This document shows positions 1 through 9,185 of a stretch of DNA of 64,000 nt, piece by piece (the stretch's first letter is position 1; each line of letters opens with the position of its first letter). This DNA comes from AP-15 sp963698995 (GTDB lineage: Bacteria; Pseudomonadota; Alphaproteobacteria; ATCC43930; CGMCC-115725): assembly GCA_963698995.1 (NCBI GenBank), contig CAVOTD010000031.1, positions 1 through 64,000 of the forward strand. The letters are read 5' to 3'. Both the position numbers and the translations under genes were made by a program. The notes under the pieces were generated by a model. The model was given only the letters and a program-made list of their open reading frames with translations. It had not been told where the DNA came from and searched no databases.

Positions 1-1041
1 GACGGCAAGCCCGGAACCTGCCGATGCGTTTGTGATCGCCGTTCCGACGCCGTTCCATGAGGACCGTTCCCCCAATCTCGACTATGTCGATATGGCGGCC
101 GACGCCATCGCGCCGGTCCTCGTCTCGGGCAACGTCGTATGGAATTACCTCACCGGTCGGCACGACCTGAACGGCTGGCAATTCGCCTAGCCCGTTTGCG
201 CCCCGATCTTCGCTTCCCGCCGGCGCGGCACGCGGAACCGCTCGACGTACATGTGGCGCATTGCCCGGAACGGGTGCTTCCCGGACGGATGGTCCGGGAG
301 TTGATCGAGAACGATCGCATCATCGGCGGGATCACCGAAGCCTGTGCCGAGCATGCCGAAGCGGTCTACCGGGTTTTCCTACAAGGCAAACCGGTTCGCA
401 CCGACGCCGCGACGGCGGAACTGGTCAAGCTGGTCGAGAATGCGTCGCGCGACGTCAACATTGCGTTTGCCAACGAACTATCGCTGAATGCGACGAGCTC
501 AGCCTCAATGTTTGGGAGGTCATCGAGCTCGCCAACGGCCATCCCCGGGTTTCGATCCTGCAGCCCGGACCGGGTGTCGGCGGACATTGCATCGCCGTCG
601 ATCCCTGGTTTATCATTTCGTCCGCGCCCGAACGGACCCGCTTGATCCGCACCGCGCGTGAGGTCAACGATTTCAAGCCGAAATTTGTCGTCTCGCAGAT
701 CCGGGAGCGGGCGGAACGGTTCAAACGACCGGTCGTCGCCTGCCTCGGCCTGACCTATAAGCCGGATGTCGATGACTTGCGGGACGGCCATCGCGATTGC
801 GTCGCAGCTGGCGCATTGCGGGCAGGAGCGGATCCTGGTCGCCGATCCGAACCTGACCGGCCTTCCGAAAGAGCTGGCCGAATTGCCCTATGTATTGTTT
901 TGCGAGACGATGGAAGCGGTTCGCCAGGCGGATATCGTCGCGGTCCTGGTGGCCCATTCGCCGTTTCGCAAGATCCCGCGGGAGGAGTTGATGCGCCGGG
1001 TCGTCATCGACGCGACCGGGCTGACCCACAAGCATGCCTAG
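1..1041 (+). pseudogene. wecC: UDP-N-acetyl-D-mannosamine dehydrogenase-like remnant (WecC type), left-truncated
   Basis: This is the remains of a nucleotide-sugar dehydrogenase that would oxidise UDP-ManNAc to the uronic acid for a surface polysaccharide. The coding sense is spread over three forward frames: the first piece reads AVPTPFHEDRSPNLDYV, the next carries ERLAIRLARLRPDLRF and a long helical stretch, then VWEVIELANGHPRV and GPGVGGHCIAVDPWF (the motif around the family's catalytic cysteine), then CLGLTYKPDVDDLRD and a C-terminal piece ending GLTHKHA. Frame changes fall near 138, 490 and 780. In contrast to most frameshifts in this window, several are best explained by small deletions. 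The N-terminal Rossmann part lies off the left edge. It is followed after 18 nt by a wecB-like pseudogene, a usual pairing. Family assignment is firm; the exact sugar substrate is inferred. Confidence 0.8.
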
Positions 1042-1059
1042 CGCAACCACTCGGCCCAA

Positions 1060-2214
1060 ATGAAGGCTCTGTTTGTCTTCGGGACGCGGCCGGAGGCGAT
1101 CAAGCTCGCACCGGTCGTCCAGGAGTTGTCGGCGCGGTCGGATTTCGCGTGCAAGATCTGCGTCACCGGACAACATCGCGAGATGCTGGCGCAGGTCCTC
1201 GAACTGTTCGCCCTGCAACCGGACTGGGATCTCGGCTGATGTGGCCGAACCAGGACCTGGCCTATCTGACCGGCGCCGCTTTGTCCGGGGTAAGCGAAGT
1301 TCTCGACGCGTTTCGGCCCGATCGGGTCGTCGTGCAAGGCGATACCACGACGACTTTTGCCGGGGCGCTCGCCGCCTTTTACCATCGCGTTCCGGTGGCG
1401 CATGTTGAGGCCGGCTTGCGCACCGACAACATCTATTCGCCGTGGCCGGAGGAGGTCAACCGCAGGCTGGTCACCCATATTGCCGATCTGCACTTTGCTC
1501 CGACCATGCGGGCGCGCGACAACTTGCTGCGGGAAGGGATCGGCGGGGAGCGGATTGTCGTCACCGGCAACACCGGCGTCGACGCGCTCTTATGGGTATC
1601 TGCTCTGCTCGACTCGCCGGGCCGACCTGCGCTCGCGGTTCGAGGCGGTCCTGCCCGAGCACTTCGCGGACAGACGTGTGATCCTGATGACCGGCCATCG
1701 GCGCGAAAGCTTTGATGGCGGGCTGGCACGGATCTGCGGCGCGATGGCACGCATCGCCGCGCGCCCCGACGTCGCCATCGTGTTCCCGGTGCACCGAAAC
1801 CCCCATGTTCGCCGGGCCATCGAGCCGTTGCGTGGGCACCCGAACGTGCTGCTCGTCGAGCCCGTCGACTACCCCGAACTGGTGTTTCTTTTGAAGCGCT
1901 GCCACTTCGTGGTCACCGATTCCGGCGGAATACAGGAAGAGGCGCCGTCTTTCGGAAAGCCGGTGTTGGTCACCCGCGACACGACGGAGAGGCCCGAGGC
2001 TATGGAGCTCGGTTTGGCCAGGTTGGTCGGGACCGACGAGCGGCGGCTCTTTTCCCAGATGTCGGGGCTGCTCGATGATCCCGCGGCATACGCGCAGATG
2101 AGCCGCGTCCGAAACCCTTATGGCGACGGGCGTGCCAGCCATCGGATCGCGCAGCGGCTGACTACCGAAGCCGGCGCCGACCGAACAGTCGAAAATGTCG
2201 TTACCCCAATATAG
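1060..2214 (+). pseudogene. wecB: UDP-N-acetylglucosamine 2-epimerase-like, frameshifted (WecB type)
   Basis: Non-hydrolysing UDP-GlcNAc 2-epimerase, which would make UDP-ManNAc for the neighbouring dehydrogenase. An ATG at 1060 opens MKALFVFGTRPEAIKLAPV, the typical N-terminus, but the frame hits a TGA near 1237. The sense continues in another frame with VVQGDTTTTFAGALAAFYH, VAHVEAGLRTDN and EEVNRRLVTHIADLHFAPT, then shifts again near 1615 to give LMTGHRRESFDGG, FPVHRNPHVR, VTDSGGIQEEAPSFGKPVL and RDTTERPEA. All diagnostic motifs (HVEAGLR, GHRRE, DSGGIQEE, TERPE) are present. Two frame changes separate the three pieces. With the broken wecC it suggests a lost or mis-sequenced polysaccharide locus; the intact epimerase at 4003 could belong to the same pathway. 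Confidence 0.85.
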
Positions 2215-2479
2215 CCGAAGTCAGCGAAGCGACGGCCGCCCATATTGCCGCCCACAAGCCGAGTGACAACAGCAATGCCAGCATCAGCGAAGCCCGCCGG
2301 CCGAGGCGCAGCGCCGCCGCGTCCGCTAATCCTTCGGACGGCGGCAACTCGCCGCCGCGTTCGTCGCGTCGCCTCAAGTAAGCGGATTTCGATGCAATGC
2401 CGGCGTCCATCTGCTCCTCCATCCCGGCGCTGAACCGGTGCCGGGTCGGCCCCATTGCCGCTTCGACGGGCTGAGGCAC
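2201..2479 (-). CDS. small putative membrane protein, 92 aa
   Basis: I do not recognise this protein. It has a hydrophilic N-terminal 55 residues with an acidic/basic patch (YLRRRDERGG) followed by one strong hydrophobic segment of about 25 residues (LMLALLLSLGLWAAIWAAV) near the C-terminus, so it would be a tail-anchored or single-pass membrane protein. Its stop overlaps the 3' end of the wecB remnant on the opposite strand by 14 nt. The start is uncertain; a shorter start at an internal methionine is possible. No domain evidence, and GC-rich antisense frames can look hydrophobic, so confidence is modest. Confidence 0.4.
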   Translation of the reverse strand: MPQPVEAAMGPTRHRFSAGMEEQMDAGIASKSAYLRRRDERGGELPPSEGLADAAALRLGRRASLMLALLLSLGLWAAIWAAVASLTSAILG

Positions 2480-2800
2480 ATCTTGACCATCTCGCCGTCA
2501 AGCCGTTGTCCAAGTCGGCGTCAAGGTATTGTCCCTCGAGAATTTTGATCCGGCTCCGACGCCGTCGCCTGATCGCGAAAGACGGTGGCAAATTTGAGCA
2601 CCCCAATTCGCGCGCGCTGAACGGGGAGCAAGATCGGATCGCGATACTGACTTGACGGGGTGCGCACGACTAGAAGACGCCGATTTTGCCGCCCAAATCT
2701 CTAATAAAGATAAGAAAAATCCCAACTGATTTTTGTTGGCTGTACCACAATTTCGGCTAAATTGAAGATCCCATATTGAACACCACATCGTTCTGCCAAG

Positions 2801-2965
2801 ATGATTGAAAGCAAAGCCTCCTATCGAAACAGCGTCTTATCGGATAGACAAGCGACAGTCGATGACCGGCTGGCGCCCGGCCTTGCCTTTCTCACGGTGG
2901 TCGGATTGTCGTTGCTCTGCTGGGCCATGGTCCTCGTCCCGCTCGCCGCAATTCTGCACAAGTGA
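2801..2965 (+). CDS. small single-pass membrane peptide, 54 aa
   Basis: A short open frame starts with ATG at 2801 (MIESKASYRNSVLSDRQ), then has a 20-residue hydrophobic stretch (LAFLTVVGLSLLCWAMVLV) and ends with HK before TGA at 2963. The layout, a charged N-terminus then one membrane helix, is that of many small inner-membrane proteins. The flanking 300 nt are AT-richer than the window average. There is no convincing Shine-Dalgarno sequence ahead of the ATG, which lowers confidence. No family assigned. Confidence 0.35.
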   Translation: MIESKASYRNSVLSDRQATVDDRLAPGLAFLTVVGLSLLCWAMVLVPLAAILHK

Positions 2966-3028
2966 GCCGGAGCGGCGGCAAGCTAGCCGCGCGGGCGCAA
3001 TTACCGCCCGAAAATTACAGTTTATGAA

Positions 3029-3542
3029 TTAATTCAACCACTCGGTTCGGTAACCCCAAGCGCGAATTTGCAAGATGCCTGCCTGAAACCCTTTCGGGGT
3101 CAGGCTGAAGTTAAATGTTCCATTTGTCGTATACACATCGACCAAAATAAGCGATCCGACCTTTAGCTGTTTTAGTACTGCGAACGCTTGGACGCTCGGG
3201 AAGATGCAGTAACGCGGCTGCTTGCACTCGATCGGCGAAGTCTCTGTCGACCCGCAACACCGCCCGCATCGGAAATGGTTGACCAACAATCCCGATATTC
3301 CCGGTCTGCAGCATGATGACAAGAGCGAAGGAGCCGGTCGCGTTCGCCGGAGTTTGCCAAAACGGGACCGTGATCGCGCAGTCGGGAGGCCTTAAATTCG
3401 GGCCTTCTTCGCATTCGGTGAGCCACTCATCGGCGCGAAACTTCTGGGCGGCGGCCCATGACGGGCTCGGCATTTGAGTACAAAGCGTCAATAAAAAAAT
3501 GGCCGCATAAAAAAATCGCCTGCTGCACATTCGCGGTGTCAA
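3029..3542 (-). pseudogene. IalB-like secreted protein, one frameshift
   Basis: The N-terminal reading frame starts at 3542 and has a classical signal peptide (RRFFYAAIFLLTLCTQ, cleavage around SWAAA) followed by EWLTECEEGPNLRPPDC. The second half continues in another frame as SPIECKQPRYCIFPS and FNFSLTPKGFQAGI. The paired cysteines and the C-terminal SLTPKGF-like segment resemble invasion-associated locus B (IalB) proteins, small secreted beta-rich proteins of Rhizobiales. Removing one base near 3245 joins the halves without a stop. It would act in the periplasm or outside the cell; the function of non-Bartonella members is poorly defined. Assignment to IalB is from memory of the family pattern. 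Confidence 0.5.
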
Positions 3543-4002
3543 GATATCTGCCCAGTGAGTTCAACATTTCAGAATTTGCACGACTGGGCAAGCTTGCAAT
3601 TCCTACCCGATCGACTCAACCGACGTGTAGGTTACCGGTCGTCAATAGCCTTAAGATCGGAAAGATTTGAGTCATAATTTAGCTTGCGAAAAAACTTGCA
3701 GTCCATTCGGCGACATTGTCGGCAGCAACGATTGCAGTTTTCTTAAGGTTTTCGAAATATGACGGTGTTTGTCCGGCTTTAATCTTCGATTTCTGCTTTT
3801 CAACCGACTGGAACGGCGCTATTCGCTTTACCTCGGACCAGGCACGGCCGAGAAGGGCGATTGGTCCTGACCAGTTCGACAAGACGTGGTGGCGAGGACA
3901 GGGGTTTTAAGGGTCGGTTGGTGCTGTAGTCGAGAGGCGCGGGGTTAACCGGTGATTAAGTTAAGACTTGGCCCGCTTCTGGAACTGTTTTAGGAATCTC
4001 GG
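3543..4002. other. intergenic region without recognisable genes
   Basis: About 460 nt, AT-richer than its surroundings, holding only short unconvincing frames on either strand. It presumably contains the promoters of the divergent IalB-like gene and the epimerase at 4003; no clear promoter boxes were recognised. Confidence 0.5.
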
Positions 4003-4965
4003 ATGGCTTGCTTCCTCGTGACCGGCGGCGCCGGTTTCATGGGCTCGCATCTTGTAGACGCATTGCTTAAGCAAGGGCACGCGGTGCGGGTGCTCGACGA
4101 TCTTTCGAGCGGGAACCGCAAAAATCTGCCGCTACAACGGATCGAGTTCATATACGGGGATGTCGCCGATCCCGTAACGGTCGAACAGGCTTTCGATGGT
4201 ATCGACGGTTGCTTTCATCTGGCCGCGATCGCATCGGTTGTGCGTTCGAATAGCGACTGGTTGCGGGCGCACCATGTGAATCTGAGCGGCACGATCAACA
4301 TCTTCAACCAGGCCCGGCAGCTGAGGTCGAGGCGTGCGGTTCCCGTCGTCTACGCCTCGACTGCCGCCATCTATGCCGATTGCGGCGTCGTTCCGCTTGG
4401 TGAGCAAGGACCGATCGCGCCGCTGAGCGCGTATGGCGCCGACAAGCGAGCCTGCGAGCTGCACGCTCGGGTCGCGGGCTCTGTGCACGGAATACCGACG
4501 ATCGGATTGCGGTTTTTCAACCTCTACGGCCCGCGGCAAGATCCCCGCTCGCCTTACTCGGGCGTGATCGCGCTATTCGCCGATCGGCTGGCGCGGCGTC
4601 AGCCGGTCCAGATCTTTGGCGACGGTCAGCAGGTCCGCGACTTCACCTATATCGGCGACGCCGTCGGCGCGCTGAACCGAGCGCTGCCGGCAGCGAGCAC
4701 CGGCGCCCCGGTATTCAATGTGTGCACCGGTAAAGGAACGACGGTGCGGGGGCTCGCCGAAACCATGGCGGCTTTGTATCGCGCCGAATTGGTCGCCTAT
4801 TACCAGCCGGCGCGCATCGGTGAGGTGCGGGTGTCGATCGGAGACCCGTGTCACGCCGCCGAGCAGCTTGGCTTCCGCGCCGAGACGACGCTGACCGAGG
4901 GTCTCGCGGTCACCCTCGAGGCCCCGATTGTTCGCGCCGATCTCGCGCCGCGCGCGGTCGCCTGA
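4003..4965 (+). CDS. NAD-dependent nucleotide-sugar epimerase/dehydratase (extended SDR)
   Basis: Intact 320-aa extended short-chain dehydrogenase. The N-terminal NAD-binding motif TGGAGFMGSHL is at residues 7-17, the DL pair of the acidic NAD-binding loop follows (LDDLSSGNRKNL), and the catalytic Y-x3-K is YGADK near residue 146. The segment LRFFNLYGPRQDPRSPYSG and the later QIFGDGQQVRDFTYIGD are typical of UDP-GlcNAc/UDP-Glc 4-epimerases (WbpP/GalE group). The reaction would be C4 epimerisation of a UDP-sugar in the cytoplasm for polysaccharide or O-antigen synthesis. The exact substrate cannot be told from sequence. It is the only intact member of what may once have been a polysaccharide locus with the broken wecB and wecC upstream. 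Confidence 0.85.
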   Translation: MACFLVTGGAGFMGSHLVDALLKQGHAVRVLDDLSSGNRKNLPLQRIEFIYGDVADPVTVEQAFDGIDGCFHLAAIASVVRSNSDWLRAHHVNLSGTINIFNQARQLRSRRAVPVVYASTAAIYADCGVVPLGEQGPIAPLSAYGADKRACELHARVAGSVHGIPTIGLRFFNLYGPRQDPRSPYSGVIALFADRLARRQPVQIFGDGQQVRDFTYIGDAVGALNRALPAASTGAPVFNVCTGKGTTVRGLAETMAALYRAELVAYYQPARIGEVRVSIGDPCHAAEQLGFRAETTLTEGLAVTLEAPIVRADLAPRAVA

Positions 4966-4970
4966 GCAGC

Positions 4971-5047
4971 TGGCGACCCCGGCAGGATTCGAACCTGCGA
5001 CCACTCGCTTAGAAGGCGAGTGCTCTATCCAGCTGAGCTACGGGGTC
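4971..5047 (-). tRNA. tRNA-Arg (anticodon TCT)
   Basis: Read on the minus strand this is a 77-nt cloverleaf. The 7-bp acceptor GACCCCG pairs with CGGGGTC, the anticodon stem CTCGC/GCGAG encloses loop CTTCTAA, and the T-arm has the standard GGTTCGAATCC. The anticodon TCT decodes AGA. CCA is encoded in the genome (TGG at 4971-4973 on the plus strand). Confidence 0.95.
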
Positions 5048-5094
5048 GTCGAGCGAGTGGTTAGTCCATTCCGGCGCCATTGCGCGGCAGCGTA

Positions 5095-5391
5095 TCAGCT
5101 GCGAACGCGGTCGTAGCGGAAATTGTCGGCATAGCTCTTTGGCTTCTCGGTGGAGACCTGAGGCTCGATCACGGTGTAGTCGATACCATTCTTGGTCGCG
5201 AACGCTACCGCCTCGGCCATCGTCTCGAACTGCAGCCGCACCTCGTTCAACGTATCGCCAGCGCTTATCCACCCCATCAACGGATCGGGCTGGCGCGGCG
5301 TCGCCGGTTCGTAGACGAGGGCCCATTTGCGGCTCCGCGCTCCGGATTGCATCGCCGTCCTAGCCGGTTTGAAGATGCGTGCTCGCGCCAT
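5095..5391 (-). CDS. ETC complex I subunit, NDUFS4-like
   Basis: Protein of 98 aa starting MARARIFKPARTAMQSG at 5391; the frame is open further upstream, but that part overlaps tRNA-Pro and is not coding. The segments WALVYEP, GWISAGDTLNEVRL and FETMAEAVAFATKNGIDY match the NDUFS4/18-kDa accessory subunit family, which binds the peripheral arm of NADH:ubiquinone oxidoreductase. This supernumerary subunit is restricted to alphaproteobacteria and mitochondria, so it also marks the host lineage. It sits between two tRNA genes on the same strand, a stable chromosomal setting outside the island. Confidence 0.9.
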   Translation of the reverse strand: MARARIFKPARTAMQSGARSRKWALVYEPATPRQPDPLMGWISAGDTLNEVRLQFETMAEAVAFATKNGIDYTVIEPQVSTEKPKSYADNFRYDRVRS

Positions 5392-5437
5392 CGTTGCTTG
5401 CCAATCCGAAAAACGTCGCTCGCGAATAATCCCGAGA

Positions 5438-5514
<77 letters not shown>

Positions 5515-5646
5515 CCGCGCGTCATCGCGCCGGTTCTAGAGGTTTTGCGCTGGCAAAACAAGAACCGCCGGCGGATCCCGCAGGGCGCCAACCGCTTCGG
5601 AGAACCTGCGCATCGAAACCCATCCAGCGAAGTGGAGATCGAGTTA

Positions 5647-6204
5647 TCAAGCCGCTTCGCGTGCCGAACCGGAATGGAACCGCCGTGGCGCCGGCGCCAT
5701 TTCGCCGCCATCTTCTCTGAGCTCCATGAGCCTGCGCAGCGTTTCGCGGCCGCGCGAGAGACGCGAGCGGACAGTGCCGATCGGGATATTCAGGACGACC
5801 GCGACCTCCTCGTAACGCATCCCTTCAAGTCCGACGAGCAGGATGATCTGGCGCTGCTCCTCCGGCAACGCGTTGATCGCCCGCTTGAGGTCGCGCAGCT
5901 CTAAAGCTGCCCCGGCATTCGGGGCAATCGTCAGAACCGGGGCGACGTCCTCCACCGCGACGCTGAGGCCTTCGCGCACCGAGCGGCGGACCTCGTTGAC
6001 ATTTTGGTTGTGCAGGATCGTGAACAGCCAAGCACGCAGATCGGTGCCCGGTTGCCATAAATGCTCTTTGGCAATCGCCCGGACCAAGCAACTCTGCACG
6101 AGATCGTCGGCGCGCGCTGCATCCCGGGTAAGGGCGCGAGCGTAGCGCCGCAGCCGGGGGATCTCGTATTGCAGAAGCCCAGCAAAATCGCTCATCGCCG
6201 TCAC
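5647..6204 (-). CDS. ECF-family RNA polymerase sigma factor
   Basis: Intact 185-aa sigma-70 family protein of the extracytoplasmic-function type. Region 2 spans about residues 10-75 (RRYARALTRDAARADDLVQ, then RAWLFTILHNQNVNEVRR) and region 4 about residues 110-160 (INALPEEQRQIILLVGLEGM, with the HTH EEVAVVLNIPIGTVRSRLSR). It would direct RNA polymerase to a dedicated promoter set. No anti-sigma gene is adjacent on the same strand, so its control is unknown. It resembles the EcfG-like or RpoE-like groups of alphaproteobacteria in length and region 4 sequence, but I cannot place it in a subgroup with certainty. GGAAC-N16/17-CGTT matches elsewhere in the window are noted separately. Confidence 0.9.
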   Translation of the reverse strand: MTAMSDFAGLLQYEIPRLRRYARALTRDAARADDLVQSCLVRAIAKEHLWQPGTDLRAWLFTILHNQNVNEVRRSVREGLSVAVEDVAPVLTIAPNAGAALELRDLKRAINALPEEQRQIILLVGLEGMRYEEVAVVLNIPIGTVRSRLSRGRETLRRLMELREDGGEMAPAPRRFHSGSAREAA

Positions 6205-6433
6205 CTTCGCAGGTTTCGGCCTCGGCAGGTCCGAGGCGCTCGATTGAGCAAATATAGAGCGGGGCTGTAACTCCTTCGTGCCATCGCGTGGCTGGCCGGT
6301 GAAATGTTGTCATGATTTGTAACGATCGATAAACCCCGGGCACGAGCCGCAAGTAAACGGCGCTCGGTCGAGCCGAAGGAGTGACGTGGTTGACCGGTTC
6401 GATCGCCGCGCCTTATCTTCGCCGCGCCGCAAA

Positions 6434-6509
6434 GAGCCCGTAGCTCAGCCGGTAGAGCAACTGACTTTTAATCAGTAGGTCTCGGGTTCGAATCCCGACG
6501 GGCTCACCA
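6434..6509 (+). tRNA. tRNA-Lys (anticodon TTT), island integration site
   Basis: Complete 76-nt tRNA gene. Acceptor GAGCCCG pairs with CGGGCTC, anticodon stem ACTGA/TCAGT encloses CTTTTAA (anticodon TTT), the T-arm has GGTTCGAATCC, and CCA is encoded at 6507-6509. Its 3' part from the anticodon loop to CCA is repeated at 63624-63670, so integration there leaves the gene functional. Confidence 0.97.
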
Positions 6510-6510
6510 A
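6464..6510 (+). repeat. attL: 47-nt direct repeat in tRNA-Lys
   Basis: The 47 nt from the anticodon stem/loop through the CCA end of tRNA-Lys are identical to 63624-63670. Beyond the repeat the two copies stay loosely similar for about 18 nt (both have atcaata and cttat). Crossover in a tRNA anticodon/T-arm region is typical of tyrosine integrases. Confidence 0.92.
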
Positions 6511-6662
6511 CAAATCAATATCTTATATCTATGGCTATTAGATATAGGCGAAGTCGCGGACCCCATGCGGACCTGACTGGAGGCGAACATCTTGGCTAGT
6601 GAAGATCACCGCGAGCCGGTTCGGATGCAACGATTTCGGCAGGTCGCGGTAAGAGAGATGTT

Positions 6663-7417
6663 TCAGCTTCGCGCGTCCAACACAGCCTGCATCTCGTCTA
6701 GAATAAGTTGAGTGGCTTCGCGAGGCTTGTCTGCCCTTATGATTGGGCGGCCCACAACGAGGTAGTCGGCGCCGGCGGATACGGCAGCGGCCGGACTTGC
6801 GACGCGTTTTTGATCGGCCGCTGGGCTTCCGGCCGGTCGAACGCCCGGCGTCACGATCAAGAACCCGGGTTCGAAATTCCGTCTGATCGGAGCTACTTCA
6901 AGCGGAGACGATACCACGCCGTCGCCCCCGGCATTTTTCACCATGCGGGCGCGGCGAATCACAAATTCCTCAATCGTCTCGTTTGTATGATATTCCTGCC
7001 TCATCTCTTCTTGGCTGTGATCCGTCAAGAGAGTGACGACCAAGACCTCGGATTCCGACGCGAACCGCGGCCAGCCACGGCCGCCTCAATATTCGCTCTC
7101 GCCCCCATAACGGTGATAAATTCGACGCCGAGAGCCGACGCAGCAGACGATACATTCCGCATAGTCTCGCCAATATCAACACTTTTAAAGTCCAAGAAAA
7201 CTCGCTTCTCGTCCCGTACAAGCTTCTCGACGAATTCGACCATCCCCTTTGCGAAGAGCAGATGGCCTCCGATTTTGTAAAAAGAGATCGCGTCGCCCAG
7301 CTGGTCTACAAGCGCTAAGGCTTGATCGATATCTGGCACGTCGAGCGCAACGATCAGATGATCCCGAGCGATCTCAAATTCGTGGCGAGCGCGAACCGCT
7401 AGGGTCGAGCGGGTCAT
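6663..7417 (-). pseudogene. pyrF: orotidine 5'-phosphate decarboxylase, one frameshift
   Basis: PyrF catalyses the last step of UMP synthesis. The N-terminal frame reads HLIVALDVPDIDQALAL and the catalytic signature VFLDFKSVDIGETM (D-x-K-x2-D type), then the frame changes near 7050; the C-terminal half continues LVVTLLTDHS, GGDGVVSSPLE, IVTPGVRPAGS and GADYLVVGRPI (phosphate-binding end). A Shine-Dalgarno GGAGG sits 7 nt ahead of the chosen ATG at 7417 (another ATG is directly before it). The shift looks like a one-base loss rather than a gain. A housekeeping gene as the first gene inside the island is unusual; it may be a second copy brought in with the element. It faces tRNA-Lys. Confidence 0.85.
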
Positions 7418-7734
7418 CATACTGCCTCCATCAGTCAACGGCGCGACCATCAGCGCGCGCCTGATCCCTGTGAAACGCTATCGGAACGAAGTCGGCGCGC
7501 AAAGCAAAGAAGCTGCTGTCCACAGGGTTACCCCCTGAAAAAGCAACCTATACACCCAATCATCCACAACCGAGTAGCCGCCGGACGCGTCACGGGGTCT
7601 CGCGAACACGGGTAGCAACAGGTCCCTTACACGGCGGACGTTAACGCTCAAGTATGAGGCGATGACCCCTCAGGGTTAGGCCTTTCTCCCCTAAAACTTT
7701 TAGCCATTGGTTACGAGTCCCGATGTGATGGCCT

Positions 7735-9099
7735 TCATCTAGAAGCCCCTTGGCCTCTTCTGCCGCTGTAGAGTCTTGCGAACTTGGCCCGCAGTGGATG
7801 CTCGGCGGGTAGAAACGTCTCTTTTCGATGAAGGATGGGAGGATTGCGATACTCCGAATAGTCCCTAGTTCTGACCCGGAAGGTCTGAAGATTGACCGTT
7901 AGGGATTGGGTAAGCGCTGGGTGAGGGTCCTCGTCGAAGGCGGGATAGCTGAGGTAGGAAATCTTGGGCTCGAGCCGGCTGAGCTTGACGATGTTAGCGC
8001 TCTCGACGCGGCCGATATATGTGCGTGCACAACCTTCGAACACGCGTAGGCTTGCCGGCAACCGATCGATAGCGCTGACATGGATATAAAGGGCTTCGGG
8101 CATCTTCTTGCCGATCGGCGAGTCGGAACACGTGGCGTTCACTTCCTCGGTCCTGCCGACCGAGAAGAGCAGCGCATCGGCCTGTTTGCATGCCTGACCA
8201 TAGGACGGGAACAGCGCCTTGACGTCGCGCTGGAGGGCGAGCGGCAATTGGCTGAGCGTCGGCCGGCGGTCGAAACGCGCGAGCGCCAGATAGATTAATA
8301 GATCCTGCGCCCGTTTGGCGGCAATCTCGGCCCAGGCCTCGGCGCCCGTCGCGCTCTGGATCAGGCGGAAGGCCCGTTTCAGGCTGCCGAGGGCGCTGAT
8401 AACGTCGGCGGTTTCCGGGAGTTCGTCGATATCGGGCAGGCGGCCGCGCGCCGCAATAAAATCCGTCAGCGGCTGAAGCAGCGGTTTGTAATCCTCGAAC
8501 CGGTGGACCGAACGGGTGAGGCGCGGAACGACAATATCGCGCCGGTAGCGGGATGCGGCGAAGGCGGCGCGCTCGCCTTGGTCCCGAAAAGCATAGAACA
8601 CGCCTGGACCGGCCGGGACGGCGGCCGTATCCAGGGCTTGGTCGATCCAGGTTTTAAGCTCGTGCTGCTCGAATAATTTTTGGAATGTGCCCCGCGAGGT
8701 GACGTAACCGTCGGCAAAGGCCGTCGCCTCGGTCATCAGGGCCAATTCGGCGTTCAGGCGGGCGCTGACGATGAGGACTCGCTCGGCAAGCTGCCAGGCC
8801 CGGTGCAGCGTCTGTTGACGCTCGGCCGGGTTTTCAATGACATTGACGACGTACCCGAGATTGGCGACGGGAGCGGCCTGCATGGCGGCATCCGGCCGGT
8901 ACACCGGATCCCAGCCGCTTCCGGAATAGCCCATGACCGACAAAATGCGGAGATCATCGCCACGGCCGCAGCCGTAATCGAACAGCGGGGTTTCCGAATC
9001 GATCAGGCCGTCGGCGAGAGCCAGCTTGACAGGCCGAGACAGGGTGCTGCGGCCGATCGCCGTCTTGTACCGGGGAATATCCTGGAGCGCCGTGGTCAT
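7735..9099 (-). CDS. DNA phosphorothioation-associated putative methyltransferase
   Basis: Intact 454-aa protein. Residues 1-30 carry IPRYKTAIGRSTLSRPVKLAL and are followed by an AdoMet-binding type loop FDYGCGRGDDLR near residue 40; next come GWDPVYRP and NLGYVVNVIENPAERQ, where catalytic motifs of class I methyltransferases would lie. This arrangement matches the family named DNA phosphorothioation-associated putative methyltransferase (TIGR04096) as I remember it. Its target is not established. It is transcribed away from the RHH-cysteine desulfurase-DUF4007 genes, the usual company of this family, which supports reading the block 7.7-12.9 kb as a Dnd-like remnant. No dndB, dndC, dndD or dndE was found in the window. 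Confidence 0.8.
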   Translation of the reverse strand: MTTALQDIPRYKTAIGRSTLSRPVKLALADGLIDSETPLFDYGCGRGDDLRILSVMGYSGSGWDPVYRPDAAMQAAPVANLGYVVNVIENPAERQQTLHRAWQLAERVLIVSARLNAELALMTEATAFADGYVTSRGTFQKLFEQHELKTWIDQALDTAAVPAGPGVFYAFRDQGERAAFAASRYRRDIVVPRLTRSVHRFEDYKPLLQPLTDFIAARGRLPDIDELPETADVISALGSLKRAFRLIQSATGAEAWAEIAAKRAQDLLIYLALARFDRRPTLSQLPLALQRDVKALFPSYGQACKQADALLFSVGRTEEVNATCSDSPIGKKMPEALYIHVSAIDRLPASLRVFEGCARTYIGRVESANIVKLSRLEPKISYLSYPAFDEDPHPALTQSLTVNLQTFRVRTRDYSEYRNPPILHRKETFLPAEHPLRAKFARLYSGRRGQGASR

Positions 9100-9185
9100 G
9101 ACCGTGTCCAGAATACGCTGTGATGGTTATCTGGTTGAAGCAGGAGTTTTATGGTGCAAATATGCGCCGTCGGGGAGTGTGTCAA

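Noticed and set aside
5009..5326. Open frames overlapping the tRNA-Arg and NDUFS4-like genes
   Set aside because: They are out-of-frame shadows; the complex I subunit motifs fix the coding frame.
7500..7580. Replication-origin-like DnaA boxes
   Set aside because: Two stretches resemble TTATCCACA with one or two mismatches, but there is no cluster and no replication gene next to them.
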